From positions 1 to 8,861 of the forward strand of contig JAKISV010000118.1 of assembly GCA_021648425.1 (NCBI GenBank): a DNA stretch of 8,861 nucleotides. Direction: 5' to 3'. Both the position numbers and the translations under genes were made by a program. Positions 1-7,013 of this stretch are shown here, in pieces. The stretch comes from Rhizobiaceae bacterium. Lineage in GTDB: Bacteria; Pseudomonadota; Alphaproteobacteria; Rhizobiales; Rhizobiaceae. A model generated the notes under the pieces. The model was not told the DNA's origin and searched no databases. It was given only the letters and a program-made list of their open reading frames with translations. How positions within the stretch are numbered: the first letter of the stretch is position 1; every line of letters begins with the position of its first letter.

Positions 1-787
1 CGATGAAGCCATCGACCAGCATAATGCCACCGGCAGAAGCAGTGCCGATTACCGCTCCTGCCATCATGGCGATTTCCAGCCCGCCAAAGGCTTGCAGGGC
101 ATCAAGCGGTGATAATTTACCGGGGCGGCGGGCGGCGGTTTTTTCGAGGATTTTGATTTTGCGGGTGATGCCTTCCTGGTCGAGGCCAGCGCCGGGGCCG
201 GTGAGTGTTGGAATATCTATGGCGTGTATCGCGTGGGCGAGAAGGGTGGCGGAAGAGGTGTTGCCGATGCCCATTTCACCGATTGCGATGGTTTTTACGC
301 CGTTTTTAACCGCATCGGCTGCGAGATTTGCTCCAAATTCCAGGGCCTGGTTTAATTCATCTGCGCTCATGGCATCTTCATGCATGGCGTTATTTGTGCC
401 TTTTTTGATGTTGGCGCGGATTAGGTCGGGGTGGTCGGGCAGTTCTCCGATAATTCCCGCATCAACCACGCTGATATCCACACCATTGGTGCGCGCAAAT
501 ACATTTGCCGCTGCGCCGCCGCCAAGGAAATTGGCCACCATCTGGGTGGTGACTTCACTTGGCCAGGCTGAAATACCTTCTGCAACCAGGCCATGGTCGG
601 CGGCAAACAGCAATAATTTCGCAGGATCAGCACTTGGTTTCAGGGTATTTTGCAGGCCGGATATCTGACGAGCCAATTGTTCAATACGACCAAGGGAGCC
701 TGGCGGTTTGGTTTTGATATCAATGGCGCCCTGTGCCGCATCAAGGGCCGATTGGGGAATGGGGCTAATGGGGTAATTAGTGAGCAT
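1..787 (-). CDS. cobT: Nicotinate-nucleotide--dimethylbenzimidazole phosphoribosyltransferase, N-terminal ~262 residues (runs off left edge)
   Basis: The minus strand is open from 787 to the left edge. CobT transfers phosphoribose from nicotinate mononucleotide to 5,6-dimethylbenzimidazole, giving alpha-ribazole phosphate for the lower ligand of cobalamin, in the cytoplasm. Visible family signatures are KPPGSLG (residues 27-33), FAADHGLVAEGISAWP with DHG at 64-66, the NFLGGGAAANVFAR stretch after it, VVDAGI, GEMGIGNTSSAT from about residue 170, and GPGAGLDQEG. The C-terminal part with the catalytic glutamate known in the family (Glu317 in Salmonella) lies outside the window. The ATG at 787 is the first in frame. 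A TTG at 802 is an alternative, and neither has a clear Shine-Dalgarno. About 26 residues before KPPGSLG is normal for the family. The gene is divergent from the B12-dependent dehalogenase gene. Some alphaproteobacterial literature calls it cobU. Family assignment is secure; the exact start is not. Confidence 0.95.
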   Translation of the reverse strand, partial: MLTNYPISPIPQSALDAAQGAIDIKTKPPGSLGRIEQLARQISGLQNTLKPSADPAKLLLFAADHGLVAEGISAWPSEVTTQMVANFLGGGAAANVFARTNGVDISVVDAGIIGELPDHPDLIRANIKKGTNNAMHEDAMSADELNQALEFGANLAADAVKNGVKTIAIGEMGIGNTSSATLLAHAIHAIDIPTLTGPGAGLDQEGITRKIKILEKTAARRPGKLSPLDALQAFGGLEIAMMAGAVIGTASAGGIMLVDGFI

Positions 788-818
788 ATCGGTATCCGGC
801 AACAGGTTAAAATACAGC

Positions 819-831
819 TTATTTGAAATAA
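819..831. promoter_or_regulatory. AT-rich perfect palindrome in the divergent cobT/rdhA promoter region
   Basis: The 13-base sequence TTATTT-G-AAATAA is a perfect inverted repeat with 6-base arms and a single central base. It lies between the divergent cobT and dehalogenase starts, close to a TAAAAT (-10-like, 5 of 6 to consensus) at 808-813 on the plus strand. Position and symmetry would suit an operator acting on one or both genes, but I cannot match it to a named regulator. No good -35 element accompanies the -10-like hexamer, so the promoter itself is uncertain. Confidence 0.3.
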
Positions 832-850
832 CACCGGGGTGAAAAGGGTC

Positions 851-865
851 AAGGGATATGTTGTG
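851..865 (+). promoter_or_regulatory. Shine-Dalgarno-like AAGGGA with an in-frame GTG: alternative dehalogenase start
   Basis: AAGGGA at 851-856 is followed after six bases by GTG (863-865), in frame with the dehalogenase. This pairing is better spaced than anything before ATG 905, where AGG ends only three bases upstream. Use of GTG 863 would add 14 residues (beginning MTIATVPRLRNLRF) that I do not recognise as part of the family. The region is therefore either the true translation start or an untranslated leader. Confidence 0.3.
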
Positions 866-904
866 ACTATTGCCACCGTCCCCAGATTGCGTAATCTCAG
901 GTTT

Positions 905-3900
905 ATGAAACTGTTCACTTCCAAAAACCGTGCTGCCCATCTTGGCCCTTATCCGCTTGAGCGGTTGGCGCGAATTGAGGAGGTGGCGGATTATTCTTGT
1001 GCGCCGCCATTTGTACCGGTTTCATTTTCGCGCCCGCAAACGCCTGCCAGCATTGTCAATGCCATGGCTCAGTATCAGGCGATGATGGATGCGATTCGTG
1101 ACGGGCTGGTTAAGCAGGAAAAAGCGGAAATACCGGAGAACCTGAGAGAACGGGAAAAGCACATTAAGGGCTTTGCCTATTTCAGCGATGCGTCGATGGT
1201 TGGAATTTGTAAAATTCCCGGCGAAGCTGTTTTGAACGAACCGGTAACAAATCCTGGTGTTGATGCATTGCGTGAGGAGTTGCGCACCAGCCAGACGACA
1301 ACATTGGCATCAGGCATTGATGTGATTATGGCAGAATTGAAAGAAGCGATGGATGCGCCGCCTTCCAGCATTGCTCATCACAGTCATGCAATCGTATTTT
1401 TGTATGAGTATTATCGTGATCCCAAACCCGATGAACCAGGGTGCGACTGGATTTTGGATTGCCAGCAGCAGCGAGCCGCGATGCGTGGTGCGGAAACGGC
1501 GGTGGTGATGGCTTCTTATCTGCGGTTGCTGGGCTATGAGGCGCGCGCGCATACGGGTTCTTCCAGCGATGTGGATTTGAACAAGCTGGCGATAGGCGCA
1601 GGACTGGCTTGTGGGGAAAATGGTGAACTGCTTAATCCATTTGTCGGCAAGCGCTTTGGGCTGGCGGCGGTGACTACCACGTTTGAAGTTGCCTGCGATA
1701 AACCGCTGGCGGCGATGGCCCGCCAATCGGGATTTAATATCAAAGGCCCGGCCTGGTGGCTTGGGAAAGGGTTTGATAAGTCGGCTTTCAATCGCGACCC
1801 TTATGCAAGACGGCGTTATGTGGACGGGGCGCTGGCATTTGAGAAACTAAAGCGCGTTGATGTTCCAACCACCTATATTGATGAACCCAATGTGGCGCGG
1901 GTGCCAAAGCGTACGGATATGTTTGCCCGCGCGCAGTTTGGCGATATGGGAACGAAAGTTCAGGAGGGGACAAAGCGCGGCAATTATGTGCGCAAGGCAC
2001 CGGTGTCAATGGCGCAACGTTATCCATTGGGAGCGTTTGTGTTGTTGCAAAACAAGCCGCCGGTGGATGAGGTTTCATCATCTGTGCAGGATGCCAAGCG
2101 CAATGCAGATAACCTGAAAGCGGCCTGCAACTTTCTGGGGGTTGATGCGGTGGGGTTATCGCGTTGTCCTGACTGGACTTATTATTCGCACAATGCGCTT
2201 GGGGAGGAGATTAAGCCTTATCATGATAATGCGCTCTCTATTATTATTGATCAGGGTTATGACACGATGGAGGGGGCATCGGGCGATGACTGGATTGCGG
2301 TGGCGCAATCGATGCGGGCTTATTTGCGGTTTTCGCTGTTGGGTGGCGTGATTGCCAACCAGATACGCTCGCTTGGCTATTCAGCACGGGTTCATTCGGT
2401 GATGGATGGGGAAGTGTTGCAGCCACCGTTGTTGCTGCTGGCGGGGCTTGGAGAGGTGAGCCGGATTGGAGAGGTGGTATTGAATCCGTTACTGGGGCCA
2501 CGGCTAAAATCGGGAGCGGTTACGACATCAATGCCGATGGCTCATGACCGGCCGATAGATTTCGGTTTGCAGAATTTTTGTGAGAACTGCAATAAATGCG
2601 CACGTGAATGCCCTTCCGGTGCGATAACAGCCGGACCAAAACTGATGTTCAATGGTTACGAAATCTGGAAATCAGACAGCCAGAAATGCGCCACATACCG
2701 CATTACCAATGAAGGTGGGGCAATGTGCGGACGGTGCATGAAAACCTGTCCGTGGAACCTGGAAGGTTTGTTTGGCGAGGCACCGTTTCGCTGGGCGGCG
2801 ATGAATATGCCCTGGGCAGCCAAAGGGTTGGCAAAGCTCGATGATATGGCAGCTAACGGTTCGCTTAACGCGGTGAAAAAATGGTGGTGGGATATTGAGA
2901 TGGTGGAGGAGGGAGCCTACAAACCTGCCCGTGCGCCAGTGAATGAACGCGAACTGCAAACCGGTCTTGATCTCAAATATGAAGATCAAACGCTGGCGGT
3001 TTATCCGGCAAATCTGGCGCCGCATCCCTGGCCGTTTCCGTTTCCCATGGAGCGTGAAAAGGGAATTGAGGCCTATGAAAACATGGTGGGCGCGCGCGAA
3101 TACCAACTGAATAGGGAGAAGGGTGGCGAGGTTCGGCATCAATATAACGGGGCTGAAGGTCCCTCGCCGGTGTTGCGGGTTCAAATCTCCAAAGTTGAGC
3201 GGATGAGCGACAGCGTCACCAAATATGAATTTTCGATGCCCGATGGTTCGCCGATGCCAAAAACTGAAGCGGGGTCCCATGTGGATATAGTCGTCGCACC
3301 GGAATTTTTACGGCAATATTCGCTCAGTGGTGATCCAGGTGATCGCAGCCGCTACCAGATTGCAGTATTGCATGAAACGGACGGTCGCGGCGGTTCTCAA
3401 CTGGCACAGCGGATATTCAATGAAGGGCGTAAAGTGTTTATCTCGCGGCCGATCAATCATTTTGAACTGGTGAAATCAGCAAAAAGACATCTGCTGATGG
3501 GTGGCGGGATCGGCATTACACCATTGATCGCCATGGGCCACGAATTACATCGGCAGGGAACCGATTTTGAAATGCATTACTCCATCCACTCTCGAAAGAG
3601 CGCGGGTTTTCTTGATGAACTGGCAGAATTGGAATGGTTTGATAATGTTCATATCCATGTGAGTGAAGAGGGGTCGCGCGCTGATCTGGAGAATATACTG
3701 GCTGGATATCAATCGCGCTATCATCTTTATACCTGTGGGCCTGAGCGTTATATGAATGCAGTTCTGGAAACAGGTGAAAGACTGGGCTGGGATGAAGCAG
3801 CGATGCACCGTGAGTATTTTTCCGTGCCGGATGTGCCGGAATGGGTCAACCACAGTTTCATTTTACGGCTGGCGAAATCCGGGCGGGAGTTTCAGGTTCC

Positions 3901-4117
3901 TGCCGACAAAAGCGCCACAGATGTATTAGCTGAAAACGGAGTTGAAGTTCTTGTCAAATGTTCAGATGGCCTTTGTGGCGTATGCAAATGTGAATTAGTG
4001 AATGGAGAAGTGGAACATCGCGACTTTGTTTTGTCTAATGCACAGCGTGAGAAATCGATTATCCTTTGCCAATCAAGAGCGAAGGATGAGAATGGTATTG
4101 TTGAGGTTGATTTATAG
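905..4117 (+). CDS. Self-sufficient reductive dehalogenase: RdhA-type B12/[4Fe-4S] domain fused to an FMN/NADH/[2Fe-2S] reductase
   Basis: The protein is 1070 residues from ATG 905. The N-terminal ~750 residues are a cobalamin-dependent reductive dehalogenase of the soluble, non-respiratory type (NpRdhA/BhbA). It has a degenerate N-terminal repeat (207-268), a cobalamin core, then CENCNKCARECP (Cys559, 562, 565, 569) and a second ferredoxin motif (Cys595, 608, 611, 615), and a KKWWWD patch at 658-663. The C-terminal ~315 residues resemble phthalate dioxygenase reductase: RQYSL (803-807, flavin), GGGIGITP (866-873) and CGP (944-946) for the nicotinamide nucleotide, and a plant-type [2Fe-2S] site at Cys1019, 1024, 1027 and 1055. 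No twin-arginine signal or membrane segment is seen, so it should be cytoplasmic. Predicted role: NAD(P)H-driven removal of halogen, perhaps from an aromatic ring; substrate unknown. ATG 905 begins like the family (MKLFTSKNRAAHLGPYP) but has a poor ribosome site. In-frame GTG 863 follows AAGGGA (851-856), and GTG 839 is the longest option. Confidence 0.92.
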   Translation: MKLFTSKNRAAHLGPYPLERLARIEEVADYSCAPPFVPVSFSRPQTPASIVNAMAQYQAMMDAIRDGLVKQEKAEIPENLREREKHIKGFAYFSDASMVGICKIPGEAVLNEPVTNPGVDALREELRTSQTTTLASGIDVIMAELKEAMDAPPSSIAHHSHAIVFLYEYYRDPKPDEPGCDWILDCQQQRAAMRGAETAVVMASYLRLLGYEARAHTGSSSDVDLNKLAIGAGLACGENGELLNPFVGKRFGLAAVTTTFEVACDKPLAAMARQSGFNIKGPAWWLGKGFDKSAFNRDPYARRRYVDGALAFEKLKRVDVPTTYIDEPNVARVPKRTDMFARAQFGDMGTKVQEGTKRGNYVRKAPVSMAQRYPLGAFVLLQNKPPVDEVSSSVQDAKRNADNLKAACNFLGVDAVGLSRCPDWTYYSHNALGEEIKPYHDNALSIIIDQGYDTMEGASGDDWIAVAQSMRAYLRFSLLGGVIANQIRSLGYSARVHSVMDGEVLQPPLLLLAGLGEVSRIGEVVLNPLLGPRLKSGAVTTSMPMAHDRPIDFGLQNFCENCNKCARECPSGAITAGPKLMFNGYEIWKSDSQKCATYRITNEGGAMCGRCMKTCPWNLEGLFGEAPFRWAAMNMPWAAKGLAKLDDMAANGSLNAVKKWWWDIEMVEEGAYKPARAPVNERELQTGLDLKYEDQTLAVYPANLAPHPWPFPFPMEREKGIEAYENMVGAREYQLNREKGGEVRHQYNGAEGPSPVLRVQISKVERMSDSVTKYEFSMPDGSPMPKTEAGSHVDIVVAPEFLRQYSLSGDPGDRSRYQIAVLHETDGRGGSQLAQRIFNEGRKVFISRPINHFELVKSAKRHLLMGGGIGITPLIAMGHELHRQGTDFEMHYSIHSRKSAGFLDELAELEWFDNVHIHVSEEGSRADLENILAGYQSRYHLYTCGPERYMNAVLETGERLGWDEAAMHREYFSVPDVPEWVNHSFILRLAKSGREFQVPADKSATDVLAENGVEVLVKCSDGLCGVCKCELVNGEVEHRDFVLSNAQREKSIILCQSRAKDENGIVEVDL

Positions 4118-4132
4118 TCAACATAGTTGACT
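4116..4132. promoter_or_regulatory. 7-3-7 palindrome at the dehalogenase stop codon, candidate operator for the liv operon
   Basis: AGTCAAC-ATA-GTTGACT is a perfect inverted repeat with 7-base arms and a 3-base spacer. It overlaps the last two bases of the TAG stop (4115-4117). The right arm contains TTGACT (4127-4132), a good -35 hexamer, though 17 bases on there is only a poor -10 (AATTTT, 4150-4155). The odd-length dyad would suit a dimeric repressor such as a MarR, GntR or TetR member controlling the downstream operon. It could also form a weak hairpin, but the stem is AT-rich and no U-run follows directly, so a Rho-independent terminator is unlikely. The regulator is not in the window. 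Confidence 0.4.
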
Positions 4133-4195
4133 TTATTCACTTGTCATGGAATTTTGATTGCAAATAAGGGCAAAGCCGTTAGTTTGAATTAATAC

Positions 4196-4233
4196 ATAAG
4201 CGCGGAGCCTATCAAGGCTGAACTAATAAGCGC
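4196..4233. repeat. Direct repeat ATAAGCGC flanking a small hairpin in the livH leader
   Basis: ATAAGCGC occurs at 4196-4203 and again at 4226-4233, thirty bases apart start to start. Between the copies is a 5-base-pair stem AGCCT/AGGCT (4206-4210 and 4215-4219) with a 4-base ATCA loop. The second copy ends directly before an ATG at 4234 and ribosome site GGGAGGA (4239-4245). It could be a leader structure or a repeated protein site; chance cannot be excluded for an 8-mer. The rest of the spacer 4118-4251 shows no gene. Confidence 0.3.
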
Positions 4234-4251
4234 ATGTTGGGAGGAATTAAT

Positions 4252-5127
4252 TTGGAAGCGATGCAGCTGCTGTTAAGCGGGCTGGCGAACGGATGTATTT
4301 ACGGCTTGCTGGCACTGGGATTTGTCCTGATTTACAAGGCATCTGAACAGTTGAATTTCGCCCAGGGCGATATGATGATGTTCGGGGCGTTTTTAACCAT
4401 TACATTTGTCAATAATGAATGGTTTGGCTGGCCTTTCCTGCCGGGGCTGCTGGCGGCAATGGTGATCATGGGTACGATCACCTATATGATGGACAAGTAT
4501 CTGTTTCGCCATATTTTCGGGCAACCGCAATTTGCCATGGTGATTTTGACCATTGCACTTGGGTTTGTCATTCGCTTTGTTGCCGGTGTTATCTGGGGGC
4601 ATGAGCCTACTGCGATCAATACGCCGCTGGCCGGCAAACAGGTCGAATTTGGCGGGCTGGTGTTAGGGGCTGATGATCTCTCGGTAATCATCGTCACTTT
4701 TTTCCTGACCATTGTTTTATACCTGTTTTTCTCGCGCACCAAACTCGGCCTTGCCATGCAGGCGTGTTCGCAAAACCAGTTGGCGGCTTATTATATGGGA
4801 ATTCCGGTAAAACGTGTGTTTTCCTTTGTATGGGCGTTGGCTGGTGTATTGGCGGCAATTGCCGGAGTGCTGTTTGCTTCCAAGGGTACGATCGATCCAG
4901 CTTCAGGTCTGCTTGGCATCAAGGCATTTGCAGCGGCGGTCATTGGCGGCTTTGGTTCGCTTCCAGGTGCATTGCTGGGCGGGTTGATTGTCGGCATTGT
5001 TGAACCGTTTGCAGCGCGCTATCTGGCGCCGGGCTTTTCGCAGATTGCGCCTTATGGCATCATGATTATCGTGTTGATATTTGCACCCAACGGATTGTTT
5101 GCACAGATGCAGAACAAGAAGGTGTAA
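4252..5127 (+). CDS. livH: Branched-chain-amino-acid-type ABC transporter permease LivH
   Basis: This is one of the two membrane permeases of a HAAT-family ABC importer in the inner membrane. The protein is almost wholly hydrophobic, with about eight membrane segments. It carries family hallmarks near the N-terminus (NGCIYGLLALGFVLIYKA, then LNFAQGDMMMFGAF), a cytoplasmic EAA-type loop around residues 161-185 (SRTKLGLAMQACSQNQLAAY, then MGIP) that contacts the ATPases, and FAAAVIGGFGSLPGALLGG near the end. I chose TTG 4252 as start: GGGAGGA (4239-4245) lies six bases upstream and the product then starts MEAMQLLLSGLANG, like family members. ATG 4234 precedes that ribosome site, and ATG 4261 is fifteen bases beyond it. 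The length of 291 residues is normal. It is first in the visible operon, and livM follows after three bases. Transported substrate is not evident; amino acids, amides, urea and organic or aromatic acids are all known in this family. Confidence 0.93.
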   Translation: MEAMQLLLSGLANGCIYGLLALGFVLIYKASEQLNFAQGDMMMFGAFLTITFVNNEWFGWPFLPGLLAAMVIMGTITYMMDKYLFRHIFGQPQFAMVILTIALGFVIRFVAGVIWGHEPTAINTPLAGKQVEFGGLVLGADDLSVIIVTFFLTIVLYLFFSRTKLGLAMQACSQNQLAAYYMGIPVKRVFSFVWALAGVLAAIAGVLFASKGTIDPASGLLGIKAFAAAVIGGFGSLPGALLGGLIVGIVEPFAARYLAPGFSQIAPYGIMIIVLIFAPNGLFAQMQNKKV

Positions 5128-5130
5128 AGG

Positions 5131-6249
5131 ATGCGGTTTCAGTTCAAAACCAGTTATAATGATGATATCAACATCTTCAAAAACCGCTATCATGTGTTCT
5201 GGTACGCATTGCTGGGTGCTGGCCTGTTTGCATTGCCCTTTGTGCTTGGGGACTATTATGTTGCCCAGGCGATATTCATCCTGATATTCGCGATTGCCGG
5301 TGTCGGGCTGATGATGTTGGTGGGCCATACGGGGCTGGTTTCCCTGGGCCACGCAGCCTTTCTGGCGGTAGGCGCCTATACCACCATCAATCTTGAGAAA
5401 CTTGGTGTTCCATTTCTTATCGCATTGCCTTTGGCGGGGATATTTACCGGGCTTTTTGGTGCATTCATCGCTATCCCGGTATTGCGGTTGATCGGCATAT
5501 ATCTGGCGATTGCGACGATGGCGCTTTCGATTATTATCGAAGATATTATCGTTATGGCGGGGCCGATTACCGGTGGAGTGCAGGGGTTGAGCGTTGATTC
5601 AATCAAACTGCTTGGCGACTGGGTTTCGTCAGATATATTTACGGTGGATTTATATGCTTCGCCCTACAAGTTCTATTTTCTTTGCCTGTTTGTGGCGGTA
5701 TTGGTGACTTTGCTGACGATTAATCTGTTGCGTTCAAGTACCGGCAGGGCCTTTCATGCTATCCGGGATTCGGAAGTTTCTGCGCGTGCTATGGGCATTA
5801 ATGTGGCGCGCTACAAAACACTGTCGTTTGGTATTTCGTGTTTCATCACCGGCCTGGCCGGCGGTTTATTGGCGCATTATCTGGGGCATATCAATCATGA
5901 GGCATTTTTAATTCTGACTTCGATTGAGTTGCTGATGATCCTGGTGATTGGTGGTATGGGTTCTGTTCATGGAGCTTTTTTTGGCGCATTTGTGTTTGGT
6001 ATGCTGCCGTTGACAGTGACCGTGCTCATTGAGACTTTTGGTGCACCACTTGGTATCAATTCGGCTACTTTTCCCGGCCTGTCGACAGGGATATTTGCGG
6101 CAATTCTGGTTGGGTTCATTTTGTTTGAACCTTATGGTGTAAACGGCATGTGGTTGAAAATCCGCACTTATTTTGCGCTGTTTCCGCTTTATCGCAAGGA
6201 TATGTTCAAGCGGCAGAAAACCTATCTTAAAACGGAGCGTATGCGTTGA
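5131..6249 (+). CDS. livM: Branched-chain-amino-acid-type ABC transporter permease LivM
   Basis: This second permease should pair with LivH to form the translocation channel. The 372-residue protein has a ~22-residue polar N-terminus, then about nine to ten hydrophobic segments. Hallmarks are GLMMLVGHTGLVSLGHAAFLAVGAY, GIYLAIATMALS, a cytoplasmic EAA loop starting at residue 201 (STGRAFHAIRDSEVSARAMG) and LVIGGMGSVHGAFFGA. A polar C-terminal tail of ~25 residues (LYRKDMFKRQKTYLKTERMR) resembles tails I recall from LivM proteins in clusters with an AMP-dependent acyl-CoA ligase. ATG 5131 lies three bases after the livH stop and has AAGAAGG (5116-5122) eight bases upstream. Its stop overlaps the livG start by four bases, so translation is probably coupled. 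Family assignment is firm; the substrate is unknown. Confidence 0.94.
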   Translation: MRFQFKTSYNDDINIFKNRYHVFWYALLGAGLFALPFVLGDYYVAQAIFILIFAIAGVGLMMLVGHTGLVSLGHAAFLAVGAYTTINLEKLGVPFLIALPLAGIFTGLFGAFIAIPVLRLIGIYLAIATMALSIIIEDIIVMAGPITGGVQGLSVDSIKLLGDWVSSDIFTVDLYASPYKFYFLCLFVAVLVTLLTINLLRSSTGRAFHAIRDSEVSARAMGINVARYKTLSFGISCFITGLAGGLLAHYLGHINHEAFLILTSIELLMILVIGGMGSVHGAFFGAFVFGMLPLTVTVLIETFGAPLGINSATFPGLSTGIFAAILVGFILFEPYGVNGMWLKIRTYFALFPLYRKDMFKRQKTYLKTERMR

Positions 6250-7013
6250 GTCTGCTTGAGGTTGAAAATCTATCGATCCATTTTGGCGGGCTGAAGGCGG
6301 TCGACAATGTTTCGTTCAGTGTGGAGGAGGGTGAAGTCTTCACTATTGTTGGGCCGAACGGGGCTGGTAAATCAACGATATTCAATCTGATTTCGCGCTT
6401 TTATGAAGCAACTACCGGCAGCATTAAGTTCGATGGTCGTGATATTACTAAACTTGGAGCGGAAGCGATTGCGCCGCTTGGCATTGCGCGCACATTTCAA
6501 AATATCGAGTTGTTTGACCATTCCAGCGTGATGCAAAATCTGTTGGTGGGACGCCATTGTCAGAGGAAAACCAATTTTCTGGCCCATGCGTTTTTTCTCC
6601 CTTCGGTGCGGCGTGAGGAAATCGAACATCGCGAAAAAATCGAGGAGGTTCTCGAGTTTCTTGATTTGCAGGCCTATCGTGAAAAGATGATTGCAGGCTT
6701 GCCCTACGGGGTACGCAAGGTGGTGGAACTGGCACGCGCACTTGCATCAGGCCCCAAACTGCTGCTGCTGGATGAACCGGCATCGGGGTTAAGCGTTGAA
6801 GAAACCCAGGACATGGCATTCTGGATTGAGGATATTCAAAAAGATATGGGCGTCAGCGTCTTGATGGTCGAACATGACATGGGACTGGTGTCGCAGGTAA
6901 GTGACCGGGTGCTGGCGATTGATCATGGGGCGATGCTTGCGATGGGTACAACGCGCGAAGTGCAAAGCCACCCGGCGGTGATTGAGGCCTATCTGGGCCG
7001 GGAGGAGGATTGA
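6246..7013 (+). CDS. livG: Branched-chain-amino-acid-type ABC transporter ATP-binding protein LivG
   Basis: This is the first of two cytoplasmic ATPases powering the importer. Walker A is GPNGAGKST (residues 36-44), the Q-loop region lies in ARTFQNIELF, and the signature is LPYGVRKVVELARAL (from 152), differing from the canonical LSGGQ as in many LivG proteins. Walker B is LLLLDEP with Asp176 and Glu177, followed by the D-loop ASGLS. The switch histidine is His210 in VEHDM, and the C-terminus AVIEAYLG is typical of LivG. The length of 255 residues is normal. The only in-frame start with a ribosome site is TTG 6246: GGAG (6234-6237) lies eight bases upstream, and the TTGA overlaps the livM stop. 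The stop overlaps the livF start by one base. All catalytic residues needed for ATP hydrolysis are present. Confidence 0.94.
   Translation: MSLLEVENLSIHFGGLKAVDNVSFSVEEGEVFTIVGPNGAGKSTIFNLISRFYEATTGSIKFDGRDITKLGAEAIAPLGIARTFQNIELFDHSSVMQNLLVGRHCQRKTNFLAHAFFLPSVRREEIEHREKIEEVLEFLDLQAYREKMIAGLPYGVRKVVELARALASGPKLLLLDEPASGLSVEETQDMAFWIEDIQKDMGVSVLMVEHDMGLVSQVSDRVLAIDHGAMLAMGTTREVQSHPAVIEAYLGREED

Noticed and set aside
3..668. Long plus-strand open frame of 221 codons
   Set aside because: It is antisense to cobT, whose minus-strand translation carries unmistakable family motifs; the plus-strand product has low-complexity composition and no recognisable domain.
788..904. Cobalamin riboswitch between cobT and the dehalogenase
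   Set aside because: The spacer is too short for the usual ~200-base aptamer, and I see no B12-box-like sequence on either strand.
905..2800. Assignment of the N-terminal part as epoxyqueuosine reductase (QueG)
   Set aside because: QueG is shorter and lacks the N-terminal duplicated fold. The motif context (CENCNKCARECPSGAI, then KCATYR and CGRCMKTCPWNLEG) and the Tyr/Lys/Arg set fit reductive dehalogenases better.
2672..3280. Minus-strand open frame of 202 codons inside the dehalogenase gene
   Set aside because: It lies wholly antisense to the second iron-sulfur motif and reductase linker, which are clearly coding; the product is rich in His, Arg and Phe as expected of a shadow frame.
4116..4140. 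Rho-independent terminator after the dehalogenase
   Set aside because: The 7-base stem has only three GC pairs, a 3-base loop, and no run of U directly after it; an operator reading is preferred.
4154..4195. Promoter with TTGATT or TTGCAA as -35 and TAATAC as -10
   Set aside because: Spacings are far from 17 bases (about 26-30), so no pair makes a convincing sigma-70 promoter.
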